DNA of 64,000 nucleotides from Aplectana chamaeleonis (GCA_029168955.1 JAPDOI010000428.1:124001-188000); one strand, 5' to 3'. Shown: positions 43,081 through 55,140, numbered from the stretch's first letter. A program made the numbers and translations. Notes: generated from the sequence alone by a model not told the origin.

Positions 43081-43893
43081 TGGCTGGCCCCAGCTCTCCT
43101 GAAGATTCTACTACGAAGGGCTGGCGTCGAGAGGAATCCTGGACCTGTGCAGAAGTATCAATGTGCCACCTGTGCTTGCTTCGGATGCCAAAGGTTGGTG
43201 CACTTCTCCTGTTCAGGTCTTATCTTCATTTCAGTCGATTTTTTTCGGTTTTTTCGTTATCTCTGAATATTAACAGCTTCAGACCTTCGATTCATTCCAT
43301 AAAATTGATATCATTTCTGAGCGTGTATGCTGCCTTTAAGCAGTTGCATGACTGCTCTCTGTCCCCATCAGCGGTCTTTGCGGGTGGCTTTGCTCACACG
43401 TTCTGTTCTGCGCTTGAGTCCGACGCCAGAGGGGAAGACGTCGAGGAATGGGCTGAGGAGTGTGACCTGGTTATCCTCAACGATGATCAGCCGACTCGCC
43501 CTCGTTTCGTCCAATCTTTTAAATGCTTGCACATGGTCCACTTCCACAACTCTTTCCAGCGATCACATTCCCGTCTTTCTCCATATTGATCTCTCAAACT
43601 CCCTTGCCCCTTATACTGGTATTCGTCAACGTTCTTATCTCAATTTAGGCTTTGCTGACTGGGTCCTGTTCAGAGAGGTTGCGCTCCGCCAGGCAGCTGA
43701 ATATCCATGGAATGGCGATACACATCAGAAAGAGCGTCATATATCTGACGCCATCCGGAAGGCTACGAAAGCGGCCATACCTGAAGGACTTGTGAAAAGT
43801 TTCTGCCCTAATGTCACCAGGGAGATACTACAGAAGATCAGGAACTGGTCACCCAGTTTCTCAACTTGTGACGAAACCCCTCTCACTGGCTGA
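43081..43893 (+). pseudogene. LINE remnant: 2A-like motif, zinc-finger-like segment, AP-endonuclease C-terminus
   Basis: The frame at 43,003-43,266 reads LLRRAGVERNPGPV followed by YQCATCACFGCQRLVHFSCS. VERNPGP is the core of the 2A-like sequence found at the N-terminus of several LINE families, here lacking the usual acidic residue before Val-Glu. The Cys/His segment resembles the PHD-like finger that follows it in such elements. From 43,401 another frame gives ALESDARGEDVEEWAEECD and ILNDDQPTR, and after a frameshift a third gives SSDHIPVFLHID. Both are C-terminal AP-endonuclease motifs. A MITE right end (ctgcctttaa, 43,330) lies between the two halves, marking a deletion or insertion scar. 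The RT is missing. Confidence 0.75.
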
Positions 43894-45035
43894 AAAGAAG
43901 AAGAGTTGCGAAATCGCGTTTTGTATGAAGATTGTATCATGCCTTGTTTTGCCCATACATATTTTTGAAGAGTAGGCCATGCGTTATTCTAGAAAAAAGG
44001 CCACACGATGCTTATTCCCAATATCTCTTTAGATTCCCAAATGGACCATTTTGAACATAGTCATGAAAAAGGGGCGCAAAAACGCTTTTCTTGCGTTTTT
44101 TTTTCGCCGGAAACGCAAAAATTATGACCAGTATTGTTTGATTCCGGCCTAAGTCTCCGGAAACATGGTTTTTGTCAAAACTGGTTTATGCGTATCTCGG
44201 CTCCAGCTTACCGGAGCTCGATAAAGCATCAAATGATATAAATCCTACCTCACACATACTCATAGTTGGATTTCCATTGCACTGTTTGGTTCAAACGGAA
44301 CATACATAATAGCGATTTTGGAGTATTACCATATGATAGCTTCAGCCTATCACCTCAAACAATGGTCGTAAAAATGCCAACTCTATATCAATTGACGACC
44401 ATTTGACGGCATTCGAAGACAACTGTATAACATTGAAACAAAATTGCTACATTTTGCACCGGCTATGTAATAGTATAAAGTCTATAAACGAGATGTTAAG
44501 TAGGAGCAATACAAGCACCTTCATGAATTTTTCGAAGGCCATGGAACCAAACACAGCGAGTTCAGAGAACAAAAGCGCCCTCTTTGTCCCCTCTCTGAAC
44601 TGCAGATATTTGGCAGACCGACGGGCATGTGTAGACATAGCAACGTCGTTGAAATTTTTGCATTCCATCGTGACAGAGCCATTACAGCTTGTGTAAAGGA
44701 TTGAGACTCGCAGAGCATTACAAATCTCACCTACAACTCAACTGTAAGTGAAAGCAGATTACGTTCAAGTAACACATGACGAGAAAACGCTCTCCAAACT
44801 GGGCGAAATCAATCACCAGAGAACACGTTCACTATCGCTTGTCCACGAGTGACCAGTCCGCTTCATCCTTTTAGTGCATTTCTCAGCTCATGCTTCTGAT
44901 TGATATAAGCAAGGATGTCTGATTGTTGCCCAAATAAGTTGAGTGACACGAATGTAAACGAAAAAGACAAGAACTTCTTGCTATAGCATTTAAGTGAGCC
45001 CGAAAACCATGTGAGCTTTGAAACCGTAGGCATCA
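43894..45035. other. No recognised gene
   Basis: The 97-codon plus frame (44,403-44,696) overlaps two minus frames of similar length. None has a recognised domain. A palindromic 'gcgcaaaaacgc' / 'gcgtttttttttcgcc' stretch lies near 44,073-44,115. Confidence 0.35.
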
Positions 45036-45039
45036 TACT

Positions 45040-45355
45040 TCGGACCGAATTATATTATTCGAAAAATATTCTAATGATTTTTCGAATTTCGAATCATTCA
45101 AAATTCGAAAATTTTGGTTTTCGAATAATATTCGAAATTCAAATATTTTGGAAACGGGCTTTCGAATAATATTCGAAATTTGAATACTTCGTAAAACTAC
45201 CTTCAAATAATATTCGAAATTCAAATATTTCAGAAACAGACTTCCGAATAGTATTCGAAATTCGAATATTTCAAAAACAGAAGTTTGAATAATAATCGAA
45301 ATTCGAATACTTCGAAGAGCATATTCGATTTTTTGAAATTCGAGTAATCGAAATG
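45040..45355. repeat. TTCGAATAATATTCGAA array, ~41-bp period
   Basis: About six diverged units of TTCGAATAATATTCGAAATT followed by 'caaatatttcagaaacaga'-type spacer. The 17-base palindrome TTCGAATAATATTCGAA recurs in each. Related arrays lie at 47,850 and 50,125. Confidence 0.85.
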
Positions 45356-46107
45356 CACAATGATCCTTTCATTAGAAGTCTGTTTTTCTGACCGATCTTT
45401 GAAAGCACACTTTATCAAAGCACCATTTTGACCTATTCACCCGACGCCTGATTTGGAGATAGTGCACGCTTGGATCGCGTAAAAATGTTTCGTCACCGTA
45501 TTACGTGCTCCATCGGTTGGACAGGCTGGCTTGAAAGGCCAGCCAATGCAAACTGTTTTTCTCTTTTTCACATTTCTTATCATTTATTCACAGCTGCCAG
45601 CCAGATATAGAGAGTAACAGGGTTTTAGCTTCCAAAACCCTCCCTTTCTCAAGAAATAGTTCTTGAAATACGTAGGGAAGCGATTGAGCTCACTATTCTA
45701 CAATGGCTGCTCCAAAAATACTGACTTCGATTGGTTATAATGGGTTGTGTTTAGCGGATTGACGTCCATTTCTATACCTTAGGCAGATTCGGTTTTGACA
45801 GTTTTGGCCAAAACATCGATATTCTGATGCAGTAATGCAAGTGAAGCACTTCAAGATTAACAGAATACAACTCGAGAGATAATCTTTTCATCAAAAACCT
45901 GAAAATGAGCTACAGAAAGAAAGAAGACATAAGGTGCTCGAAAAATGAAATAAGAGAACTTTGCAGCGGTTTTTCCCAACTCAGCCCACCTCTGGGAAAG
46001 CTCGCCACGACAGTGCCGAGAAAGTACCGCTACTCTCGACAGTACCGCGATAGTACCACGGCGGATTCGCGATCATCTCTGCGCCGAGACGATTCAGTTG
46101 CAGTGTC
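45356..46107. other. No recognised gene
   Basis: AT-rich. 45,990-46,080 has 'agtaccgc' words like those of the nested element at 19,823. Confidence 0.4.
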
Positions 46108-46111
46108 TTAA

Positions 46112-46416
46112 AGGCAGTGTTCACAATAACAATCCCTTTTGTTTTTACTTCTATCTTGAAAACGGTCCCATTCTGATTCCAATGATGTCTCTCGAATCGT
46201 ACAAGACTCTCTGGGAACGGAGTTATGGTCCCTCGAAAATTGAGCTAGGGAAGCATGGTGGACGAGCTGTCCGAGGCTTGTAACTTCCGTCTTTTGCAGC
46301 CAATGTATGTGAGCTAGCTTTTCTTCCCGTTTTTTCGACGCTGTTCTGCTTCTGAGAGCCACGAGAAGCATTTGTCCTGAAAAACTCGAGGATGAAATTT
46401 ATCGTGAACAGTGCCT
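46112..46416. mobile_element. TTAA MITE (AGGCAGTGTTCACAAT type), 305 bp
   Basis: AGGCAGTGTTCAC at 46,112 is inverted at the right end (ending 46,416, one mismatch). TTAA flanks both ends (46,108-46,111 and 46,417-46,420). The interior ('ggtggacgagctgtccgagg', 'cttccgtcttttgcagccaa') places it in the same family as 30,609 and 38,335. Confidence 0.9.
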
Positions 46417-46420
46417 TTAA

Positions 46421-46854
46421 GCCTCGACAACTCCTCGACTGACCCAGTGAATGACAGCTTAAAACTAATTTTTACAATCAAAGCTATCATTTTTGATTTC
46501 GAGAAAATCTATCCGAAAAATTTTAAAATTTATTCAAAAATTCGAATACTCACTGAGCAATGAGAAGAGCGAGACTACTGAGTTGATTAGAGCGTTGCTT
46601 TCCATCGCAAACGTTCAGAAATGGTTTTCGTGTTGTATGCAAATGCGCTGTTTTGTCATTCTAAAATCGTGTTACCTACAAGAAAGGAACTCTTCGTTGG
46701 CTTCAAGCGGTTTTATTAATACTCAATACCTGGCTGTATTCAAATGAGTTCATCTAGAGCGGCAACAACTACATATCGCCTTAGAACATGCCATAATCTT
46801 TTTCGCGCTACTCTGTACGTTTTCGCCTCATACAGTGTGCGTCAAAACTTAATG
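46421..46854. other. No recognised gene
   Basis: AT-rich; an 84-codon plus frame without motifs. Confidence 0.4.
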
Positions 46855-48425
46855 CATACCATAGGTACGTTGGGGTGGAGACAGCGGTCCGAAAGGTGGA
46901 GGTTCTTTAGGATACCTGAGTGGGGATTGGTGAAGGTTCCCTATAGACTTACAACTTCAGAATTTGACGTTTTCTTAATCCTCTTTTTGTTGCATTCAAT
47001 ATATTTTTATTTTTAATCAATAACTTTTTAACACTTTTCAGATAGATGGACTTCTCTAGAAATTCACTATTCTTAATGAAATGATCTGCCTAGCTCATGG
47101 GAAAATTTCCTTTGAGCTGTCTTGGAGTGAAAAATTTTCGGAAAATCTTCCCAAGCGAATTTTGAAAAACTATCGGTTTTTCGCTCATAACATCTTTGCC
47201 CTGCAATATGGATCTTTGAACGGAGCTGTTTCCAAAGTCTTCATAAAATCTGGCGTCGAATAATGTTTTCAATTCGAGGAAAATACGTTTCGAATCTCTC
47301 AGCCGATTTAAATTTATGAAATAACGTTTCCTTCACCAAAAGCAATCAGTTTTTCGTCCATAACTTTTTTACCTTAGAAGATAGCCCTTTGGTGAAGGTT
47401 GTTTTTGGAATCCACATAAAATTCTGCATCGATTAGCGTTTATACGTTCCCACTCTTCCAGCGGATTTCAGTTTATAAAGAGCATTTTTTTCTCCTGAAA
47501 TTATCGATTTTTCGTCGATAACTCCTCCAGCTGACCTTTGGTGAAGGTTGTTTTCGGAATCCCCATAGAATTCTACGTCGACCAGTGTCTCCAGTTTGGA
47601 AAAATATTTTCTGAATCATTCAGCCTAATTCATTTTACGAAACACCGGTTTTTCGCCTAAAAGTCTTTAACCGTTGAAGATAGGGTTCTGGTGAAGGTTG
47701 TTTTTGAAATTTACGTAAAATTCTGCGTCGAAAGGTACATCGGGATCCTAACATTGCTTGTTCCATAAGCCAGCCATGTCGGTGGAGCCGAGCTCCACAG
47801 TTACCTACATATCTCCTAGAGTGAGGACTTTTTAAAAAGAGACCGAACGAACGAATTTTGAAGAAATTCGTTCATTTTTTATTTCGAACGAACGAATTTC
47901 GAATAAATTCGTTCATTTTTTATTTCGAACAAACGAATTTCGAATAAATTCGTTCATTTTTTATTTCGAACGAACGAATTTCGAATAAATTCGTTCATTT
48001 TTTATTTCGAACGAACGAATTTCGAATAAATTCGTTCATTTTTTATTTCGAACGAACGAATTTCGAATAAATTCGTTCACTTTTTATTTCGAACGAACGA
48101 ATTTCGAATAAATTCGTTCATTTTTTATTTCGAACGAACGAATTTCGAATAAATTCGTTCACTTTTTATTTCGAACGAACGAATTTCGAATAAATTCGTT
48201 CATTTTTTATTTCGAACGAACGAATTTCGAATAAATTCGTTCACTTTTTATTTCGAACGAACGAATTTCGAATAAATTCGTTCATTTTTTATTTCGAACG
48301 AACGAATTTCGAATAAATTCGTTCATTTTTTATTTCGAACGAATGAATTTCGAATAAATTCGTTCATTTTTTATTTCGAACGAACGAATATTCGAAATTC
48401 GAATTTTCGAATGACGAATAATTCA
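46855..48425. mobile_element. Foldback-like element 1: long arm plus TTCGAA satellite
   Basis: The left end 'ataggtacgttggggtggag' matches the left end of element 2 (49,728). The arm then contains about four diverged ~155-bp units, each with 'tttttcg(c/t)..ataac' followed by 'ggtgaaggttgtttt' and 'aaaattctgcgtcga' (47,180-47,740). The arm ends with 'ggtggagccgagctcc' and 'agagtgagg' and passes into a 41-bp array. The same sequences occur in inverted order to the right of the array in element 2. A right arm is not present here. Confidence 0.65.
47850..48410. repeat. 41-bp tandem hairpin array
   Basis: About 13 nearly identical 41-bp units. Each contains GAACGAATTT, then 'cgaat', then AAATTCGTTC (perfect 10-bp arms with a 5-base loop), and a spacer 'attttttatttc'. 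Units differ at one or two positions such as 'cattttttatt' versus 'cactttttatt', which alternate in the middle of the array. Confidence 0.95.
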
Positions 48426-49448
48426 AGCATTCATAGCAATACCGCGCAGCTACGAAGTGAGCGGCAATAACGAGTTGAATTCTTCTTTTAAAGCTTTATT
48501 TCCACCTACAAATGGAATTAATAGGGCACGACTCATCTCTAAACCTGTACGGGCTACAACGCAACGAATGCTACAAAATCATTTTTTTTCGTTCTAACTT
48601 AGCCTAAGGAGCTTATTCGAGGTGCTGAACATGAATAAGAGGTCCACTTTCGGTGCTTCGAAGGATCACGGTAAGTATAGGGTAATTATATTGTTAAAGT
48701 CTCCGATATAACTGAAATTTTGCCTAGAGAACCTACCCCTAAACCTTCCCAGATAAAAAGGAGCTCGACGCTCACTCCGATCTTCCCACTTTCCCGGAGA
48801 CACGATATAGGCGAGTGCTTGCCCTCCTGACACGAGAGCGTGCCCATCACGGGCAAAGCGTGCCCTCAAAAAGATGCTGTACGCTCAAGACGCTAGCCTC
48901 CAAGGGAGGCATACGACGCGGTCCTGAGCCAGGACTCGGATGAAGGCACTGCCTTCTGTTTAATTGCCCAATTTCGCGGTACTTGGCTCGCTGAAGGCCC
49001 TGCTCAATCGCTGGTGGCCCCAGTTGGTGCTCGGTACACTGGCCGGGTCGTGTGTTGGCGTCCGCCCGCGTCGTACACCGGTGCGTGAGTATATTTTTGG
49101 AACCAAAAAGCTCAGAGGGGCTTATCACCAGGGCAGGAAGCAGCCACTCGCCAAAGACAGTCGCTACCGCCCCCGCGATAGCTACTGCCGTGGGCGACAA
49201 AACTTCGGATTTTGCGCTCCACAGCCATTATCCCGCTGGCGGCTTTCAGCGAGGCGTGGAGCGCGTTTTTGCCTGAGCCATTAATCCTTCAGAAATTGCG
49301 AAAAGGATAAGAGATTCTTAATCCACAGCTCAGAAAAGCCTCCTGGCAAAGTTTTAGCCAAATCGGTGCTTTCACTGGAAGGGGGGGGGAGTACCAATTG
49401 CCATCCCACTAGGGCTCGCCCATTTTTCCGTGCCGCCGCGCAATTATA
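48426..49448. other. No recognised gene
   Basis: A minus frame of 117 codons (48,847-49,200) and a plus frame of 106 codons (48,964-49,284) overlap. Neither has a recognised domain. The segment is GC-richer than its surroundings. Confidence 0.3.
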
Positions 49449-49717
49449 ACACCAATCCGGGGTTTCCTCCCCTGCCAGAAGCGTTGCGGCGCAGAGAAAT
49501 TGGTGTAGCCATATGCAGTGGACAAGTGGTCCCGACTGGCGAGATAGCACGGCCAAATCTAAAACGTCGACAAACCACGGCACTGTGCCGCTACCTTCCG
49601 TAGCACCGGAAACGGATGTCTAATCTGTGCATAGCACCCCCAAAGGTTGTTATCGCGGAAACTTGGCCACCCCTATTTCTCCGCGCCGCAACGATTTTGG
49701 AAGGGAATGAAAACCCC
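49449..49717. repeat. Inverted repeat next to foldback element 2
   Basis: 'accaatccggggtttcc' with 'gcgttgcggcgcagagaaat' (49,452-49,502) is inverted at about 49,665-49,725 ('atttctccgcgccgcaacga', 'aaccccgggttggtg'). It is probably a small separate MITE into or beside which element 2 lies. Confidence 0.55.
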
Positions 49718-51335
49718 GGGTTGGTGTCATAGGTTCGTTGGGGTGGAGACAACGGTCCGAGAGGTGAAGGTTGTTTAAGATACCTGAGTGGGGAATGGTG
49801 AAGGTTCCCTATAGATTTGCAACTTCAAATTTTGACGTTTCTTATTCCTCTTTTTCTTGCATTCAATGTATTTTTATTTTTTAATCATTAATTTTGAAAC
49901 ATTTCCATTAGATGAACTCCTTTAGAAATTCACTATTCTTAGTGAAATGATCTGCGTAGGTCATGAAATTTTTTTTTGAGCTGTCTTGGAGTCAAAATTT
50001 GTCGGAAAATTTCTTCAAGCGATTTTTGAAAAACTACCTGTTCTTCGCTCATACCATTTTTACCCTTTTTGATGGATCTTTCAACAGCTTCATATTTTTT
50101 ATAAATCAGCTCGGGTCAGCTCGGGTATTCAAAGTCGAATAACGTTCGAATATTCACCTTTTGCAAATAGTCGAATTTGAATAATATTCGAATATTCACC
50201 TTTTCCGAATAGTCGAATTCGAATAATATTCGAATATTCACCTTTTGCGAATAGTCGAAATCGAATAATATTCGAATTTTTACCTTTTGCGAATAGTCGA
50301 ATTCGAATAATGTTCGAATTTTCACCTTTTGCGAATAGTCGAATTCGAATAATGTTCGAATTCTCACCTTTTGCGAATAGTCGAATTCGAATAATGTTCG
50401 AATTTTCACCTTTTGCGAATAGTCGAATTCGAATAATGTTCGAATATTCACCTTTTGCGAATAGTCGAATTCGAATAATGTTCGAATTTTCACCTTTTGC
50501 GAATAGTCGAATTCGAATAATGTTCGGATATTCACACTTTTCAAATATTCGAATGTTCGAATAAAAATTCGTTCGAAAAATTCGAATATTTATTCGAACT
50601 CGAATATTCGATCCTCACTCTAATATCTCCATAGGGTGCTCTCGCCTCTATGGTGTAAGTAGGAGACGCAGAGTTCTGCTGGAGCCAACAACGGGGCTCG
50701 GCTCCACCGACCTGGCTGGCTTATGGAGCAAACAACGTTGGGAACGCAATATACCATTCGACGCAGAATTTTACGTAAATTTCATAAATAACCTTTACCA
50801 GAACCCTATCTTCAACGGTTAAAGACTTTTAGGCGAAAAACCGGTATTTCGTAGAATGGAAGGATCGAGAAAATATTTTTCCAAACTGGAAACACCAGTG
50901 AACGTAGGATTCTATGTGGATTCCGAAAACATCCTTACCAAAAGTCTATCTGAAGGCACAAAAAAGGTATGAACGAAAAAACGACAATTTTAGGCAAAAA
51001 TAATGCACTTCATAAACTGAAATCGGCTGGAAGAAGGGGAACGTATTTTTCAAAGTTGAAAACGTTATTCGATGCAGAATTGTATGCGAATTCCGAAAAC
51101 AACCTTCACCAGAAGGTTATCTCTAAGCACAAACAACTTATGGACGAAAAACCGGCAGTGACACCCACCCAATCTTGAAAATGACTTGCATGAGTGTTGG
51201 GTCGCTTTCATTATTTTTCGGGGCGTTTCACCGGTTGCCAGCGGTTTTCCCAAGGGTGAACGTTTCCCCCTTCACCTGCTCAGAGGTGAAGGTTGGGTGA
51301 GTAAATGGCTTCACCCAACGAAGCTATGATGCCCA
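49718..51335. mobile_element. Foldback-like element 2: arms enclosing a TTCGAA satellite
   Basis: The left end GGTGTCATAGGTTCGTTGGG (49,721) matches, inverted, 'cacccaacgaagctatgatg' near 51,315. The left arm (to about 50,110) matches element 1 in direct order. The 42-bp array follows (50,125-50,560). The right arm (50,620-51,170) matches element 1's arm in inverted order, including 'ggctcggctccaccgac' and 'cgacgcagaattttacgtaa'. Arms around internal tandem repeats without a transposase resemble foldback transposons. Confidence 0.7.
50125..50560. repeat. 42-bp TTCGAATA array inside foldback element 2
   Basis: About ten units of 'gcgaatagtcgaattcgaat' then 'aatgttcgaattttcacctt' (the remaining bases complete 42 bp). 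The unit is 14 codons, which explains the 142-codon minus frame (FDYSQKVKIRTLFE repeated). It is not a protein gene. Confidence 0.93.
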
Positions 51336-51639
51336 CCCAATTTCTTCAGTATATCTAACTCGCTCGGAGGTTAATAGCTCTAAAACTTGCACCAACGTTT
51401 TCAGCACGTAGGAGAACCACTCTACACTTTTATCCAGCCGCTTGTAAAAGGAAATTTATCTTTTTTTAATGTACAAGAAATTGCACCGCCTCCGAATGTT
51501 ATGCCCACCTGTGAAATCTGCCAATTGTGTGTGTTTGCACATGATGTTTATTCTTATACATATGAACTTTACATACAATTATTTTCATTTTCCTAGTGGG
51601 TATCGAGCCTACGAATAATTAAATATAACATATTTACTA
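51336..51639. other. No recognisable feature
   Basis: AT-rich. Confidence 0.4.
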
Positions 51640-51960
51640 TACATTGAGTACGAATCCGAAAATTGCGGATACTCGGATTTTGGATAACTCAAAAATGAAA
51701 GGTCGCGGATATCCGGCTCTAACCGATAGATTCAAAAGACCAATTTCGGATGATCCGAGTCATTCTTATAGGGAGGATAACGGATAGTTGGATCTCGGAT
51801 CAATTAAAAAAACGTTTTCTCGGTGATTCGGAAATCGGATCACTTGGATGTGACCCCTTTTTCGGTGATTGGAAATTTAGATCACTCGGAATTTAATCTT
51901 TTTTTCGGTGACTCTGTATTCGAATATCCGAGTGAGATATTTGGTCGGATACAAGTTGGT
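51640..51960. repeat. ATCCGA/TCGGAT degenerate repeat, copy 4
   Basis: Aligns with 1-235 along its length: 'ggtcgcggatatccggctc', 'agattcaaaagaccaatttc', 'tagggaggataacggatag', 'tcggtgattcgg'. Confidence 0.8.
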
Positions 51961-54148
51961 TCACAAAAATTCCAAGCTTTTATCGAAAATCGATAGTTTC
52001 CAAAACAGTATTGAGCTGTATGTGCATTTCAGTTCACCAAAACCTTCAAAGTATAGTTAGGCTCATGCAGCTGTTCAGTCATTTAGGGGAAGGTTGAGGG
52101 ATTACATTTTTAGGTTCTCAACATTCTGCCATCGGAACAACAACCAGACCAACGAGTAGTCTGGGTTTTTTCCTTTCTTCAGCTGAACAACTTCATCCTC
52201 ATCACGTCGATGAGATTCAGTTCCCGACATTACCCGAGGTCTCGACCTTCGTGCTTTGGTGACACCACAAGATAATTCACGGACTTTGAGAAGGAGTGAG
52301 TCTTCCCCCGCGCACAAACAGTATCGATATATCTGAAGTCCTTACCATGAATGAGCGCATGGATAAAACAGGATAAAGTTCTCGGCGTATATCAATCCTC
52401 TGGGATGGGCCACACATTCGACTTCTATTCAGAATCGTAGAGGCTTCTGGATGTGTATTGGCCCTATACATACAAGGACATGCGGGGGCCAGCCTATGTC
52501 TAAGTCAGGATTTTTAGCCTCCCAGACAAGTCTGGTACCAATATACCGACGCCAGGGGGATAGAAGGTGTGGTTGAACATGGGCGAGGATCGATCACTCG
52601 ACCGTGTGCGTGACAGTGGCGCCTCTGGCCTCTGCCCCACACTCGCCCCCGCATCGATACCCAGGAAAATGGAATTTTCTCTGGTATTTGCATTTTTTTG
52701 TAGGCTGTCATTTTTTCTCGTTATTCGTGTGTGTATGTCGAAACTCAAACCCCTTTAATAGCTGGTCGTTCCAACTCCAAGTTGAAACGACCATTGATAT
52801 GGCTGCGACTTCAAATCGCTGGATGAAGCGACTCCAAATAATCGAGCGATTTTAGCTTGCTCGTGAGGACAAAATTCCGCGTGAAGAGGGACGAAGAATC
52901 GCGGACGAGGTAGTCCTTTTCGTTTCGAGTGTACGTTTTACTATCGTGTCCTGCCTTGATTTTTGAAAAAAAATCGCTCGGGACAAAAGATTCAACAAGG
53001 AAGGAGGAATCAAAATAGGAAAAAAAGTGCCCTAAGAGAAAAAAAAGAAGTCCTTCAATGAAGATTTGGTGGAAATCATTCGTCTCTGAAAAGTGCGTAC
53101 CAGGGCTGTGCGTTGCGTACCACGGGTTAACGCGGTTTTTTCTCGGAAATTAACGATTAACGCTCAACGAAAAAATCTTGCAATCCCGTTAATTTATAGT
53201 TCGTTAATTGCTGTAGAATTATGGTCCAGGGTATTGTACGAGGTGCGGGTCGGCTAGTTCTGCTCAGACCCCAACTCCAGTGCCAATTTCGCTAAGAGCC
53301 CCCCCCCCAACAGCATGAGTAGGTCGATTTTTGATTTTTTTATTCACCTAGAGCTGACCTGTTCAAACAATGTTTATCCAGCAGGTTTGCCTCTGATGTT
53401 TGTTTACAGTAAAATTACTCTTGTCGTACTAAAATGATGAAGCCAGGGCTATGCGAAAACATGCGGATGTTTGCGAGGAAGAGAGCACAGAACAGCGCCC
53501 ATCGCATTTATGTAGGGAGGGGCTGAAAGTTCAAAAGTGTATATATATATATAGTGCAGTCCACCAAATTTTGCACATCTACCTAGGTATCAATGAGGAG
53601 CGGTCGGCAGAAGATCAATATGCATGAATTCTTATGCAAAACGTTCACCACCTTTTGAACGGGAGCGGTTGTGCTGCCATGAGTTTCGAGCACATTGATC
53701 TTCGGCCAAGCGCTTCTCCTTGGTAACTAGATAAGCAATTTATTGGTGGACTACGCTTAACTGCTAACAGTCTGTGCTGTGTAATAAAATGCGGATGTTT
53801 GGGGGGGGGAGTTCGATCCCGCTTGAACTTCATTGTTATGCAAAGTACAAATCATGAGAGAGGGATATTTGAGTCAAGCGGGGTCGATTTACCCTTTGTA
53901 TACAGTTTCATCGTCTAAGATGGGGGTTGAACACTGCTACAGTACATATATGGGCTCACACTTTCTCAGGTGTGGTCCCGCCGGATGTCGAGAATTTCGA
54001 AAACTAGGAGTCGCGAAAGTAGGATACCGTAATTTCTCTTCTAGAGGTGCATGTACTTCTAACTCTCAGGCTTCTTTTTAGGTGTACTTTAATTTTAATA
54101 ACAAAACTATGATTTTCGCCATCAACAACCACTCAGACAATGGGGTGG
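51961..54148. other. No recognised gene
   Basis: Frames of 60-83 codons only. 53,540-53,555 is a short TA run. 53,640-53,840 has a 62-codon minus frame with no domain. Confidence 0.4.
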
Positions 54149-54370
54149 ACCGACCGCGGGCGAAAAATCGCTTCTCGTACCGACCGCGTGCCACTATCGT
54201 ACTGACCGCGTGCAAAAAATGTATTCCGTACGGAATGCGGGCATTTGCGTACTGACCGCGAAAACGAAATAGTGCACGCGGTCGATACGCCTCAGCTCCG
54301 TACCAACCGCTAGCGATTTTTCATGGAGGCGTACTGACCGCGCGCAGTCATCTTTTCGCGCGGTCAGTAC
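54149..54370. repeat. Cluster of eight GTACYGACCGCG-like motifs
   Basis: Motifs at 54,149, 54,177, 54,199, 54,249, 54,300 (weak) and 54,331 on plus, and at 54,277 and 54,357 on minus, spaced irregularly by about 20-50 bases. The last two form a perfect 14-bp inverted repeat (GTACTGACCGCGCG, 12-base spacer, its inverse at 54,357-54,370). It looks more like a protein-binding cluster or a decayed hairpin element than a simple tandem repeat. Function unknown. Confidence 0.7.
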
Positions 54371-55140
54371 GAAACATGTTTACGTATTGCTTGGTCTCTT
54401 TAGTGGACGGAATTGTCGAAAGGGCCTCTGACAGAAAACCATTTGTAAAGAAAAACCAGTCTGAATTCATGTTTAAATTTGATTTGAATTTCGCGCCAAA
54501 ATCGTATTTGGCGTTTTTCTGCATCTGCTCGTCACTGTCGTTTTTGAAGAATTTTTGCTCCTAAAATGTTTTCCATGTTGTTCGACGGTTGTATAAAAAA
54601 TCCATGAAAAAGTGTTAGATGATCGACCCCACAGCAGTCCTCTGGTGGCCATAACTTGTAAGATGCACATAATTAGAGGCCCAAGTTTTGTGGGTGATGT
54701 CACCTAGCCCGAATGGCTCAATTGTACACAAAAAAAAATTAAAATGATGCTAGCAAAGTTGATAACACGGGAGAGGCTGCCTTGACCACAATCACGCACG
54801 ATTCAAATAAATGCTCGAATCTCCACTGGCCAGAATTGTTATCCCTAACGAGTTCTTCGTCACCCGAAACCTCTATGATCTCCTTGATCACCTCAGTATC
54901 GAACACGCTAGTGGCGACCCCATAAACTTTTTCTCCCGTCTCCACCGGAGTGCCCAAGAAAGTCAACTAAAAAATGACGAGTTCCTTCGAATCGCAGGGG
55001 TTTTTCTTCATACATTCCAATTTCTCCTATTGCTCTCTTTCTTTATCTCCTCCACTCTCTCCTCATTCTTTGCAACTCCAGATACATTTTTCCTCTCCTC
55101 GTTTTCATCTCTTCGTTAACGTGATAATTCTCTTCGGTTT
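54371..55140. other. No recognised gene
   Basis: A 102-codon plus frame (54,811-55,119) and a 75-codon minus frame (54,739-54,966) overlap. Neither is recognised. Confidence 0.35.

Noticed and set aside
43081..43260. Viral origin for the NPGP motif
   Set aside because: The following Cys/His segment and AP-endonuclease motifs are those of non-LTR retrotransposons, which are known to carry 2A-like sequences.
50116..50544. 142-codon minus frame with FDYSQKVKIRTLFE repeats
   Set aside because: Again a 42-bp repeat, AT-rich and palindromic, not protein-like.
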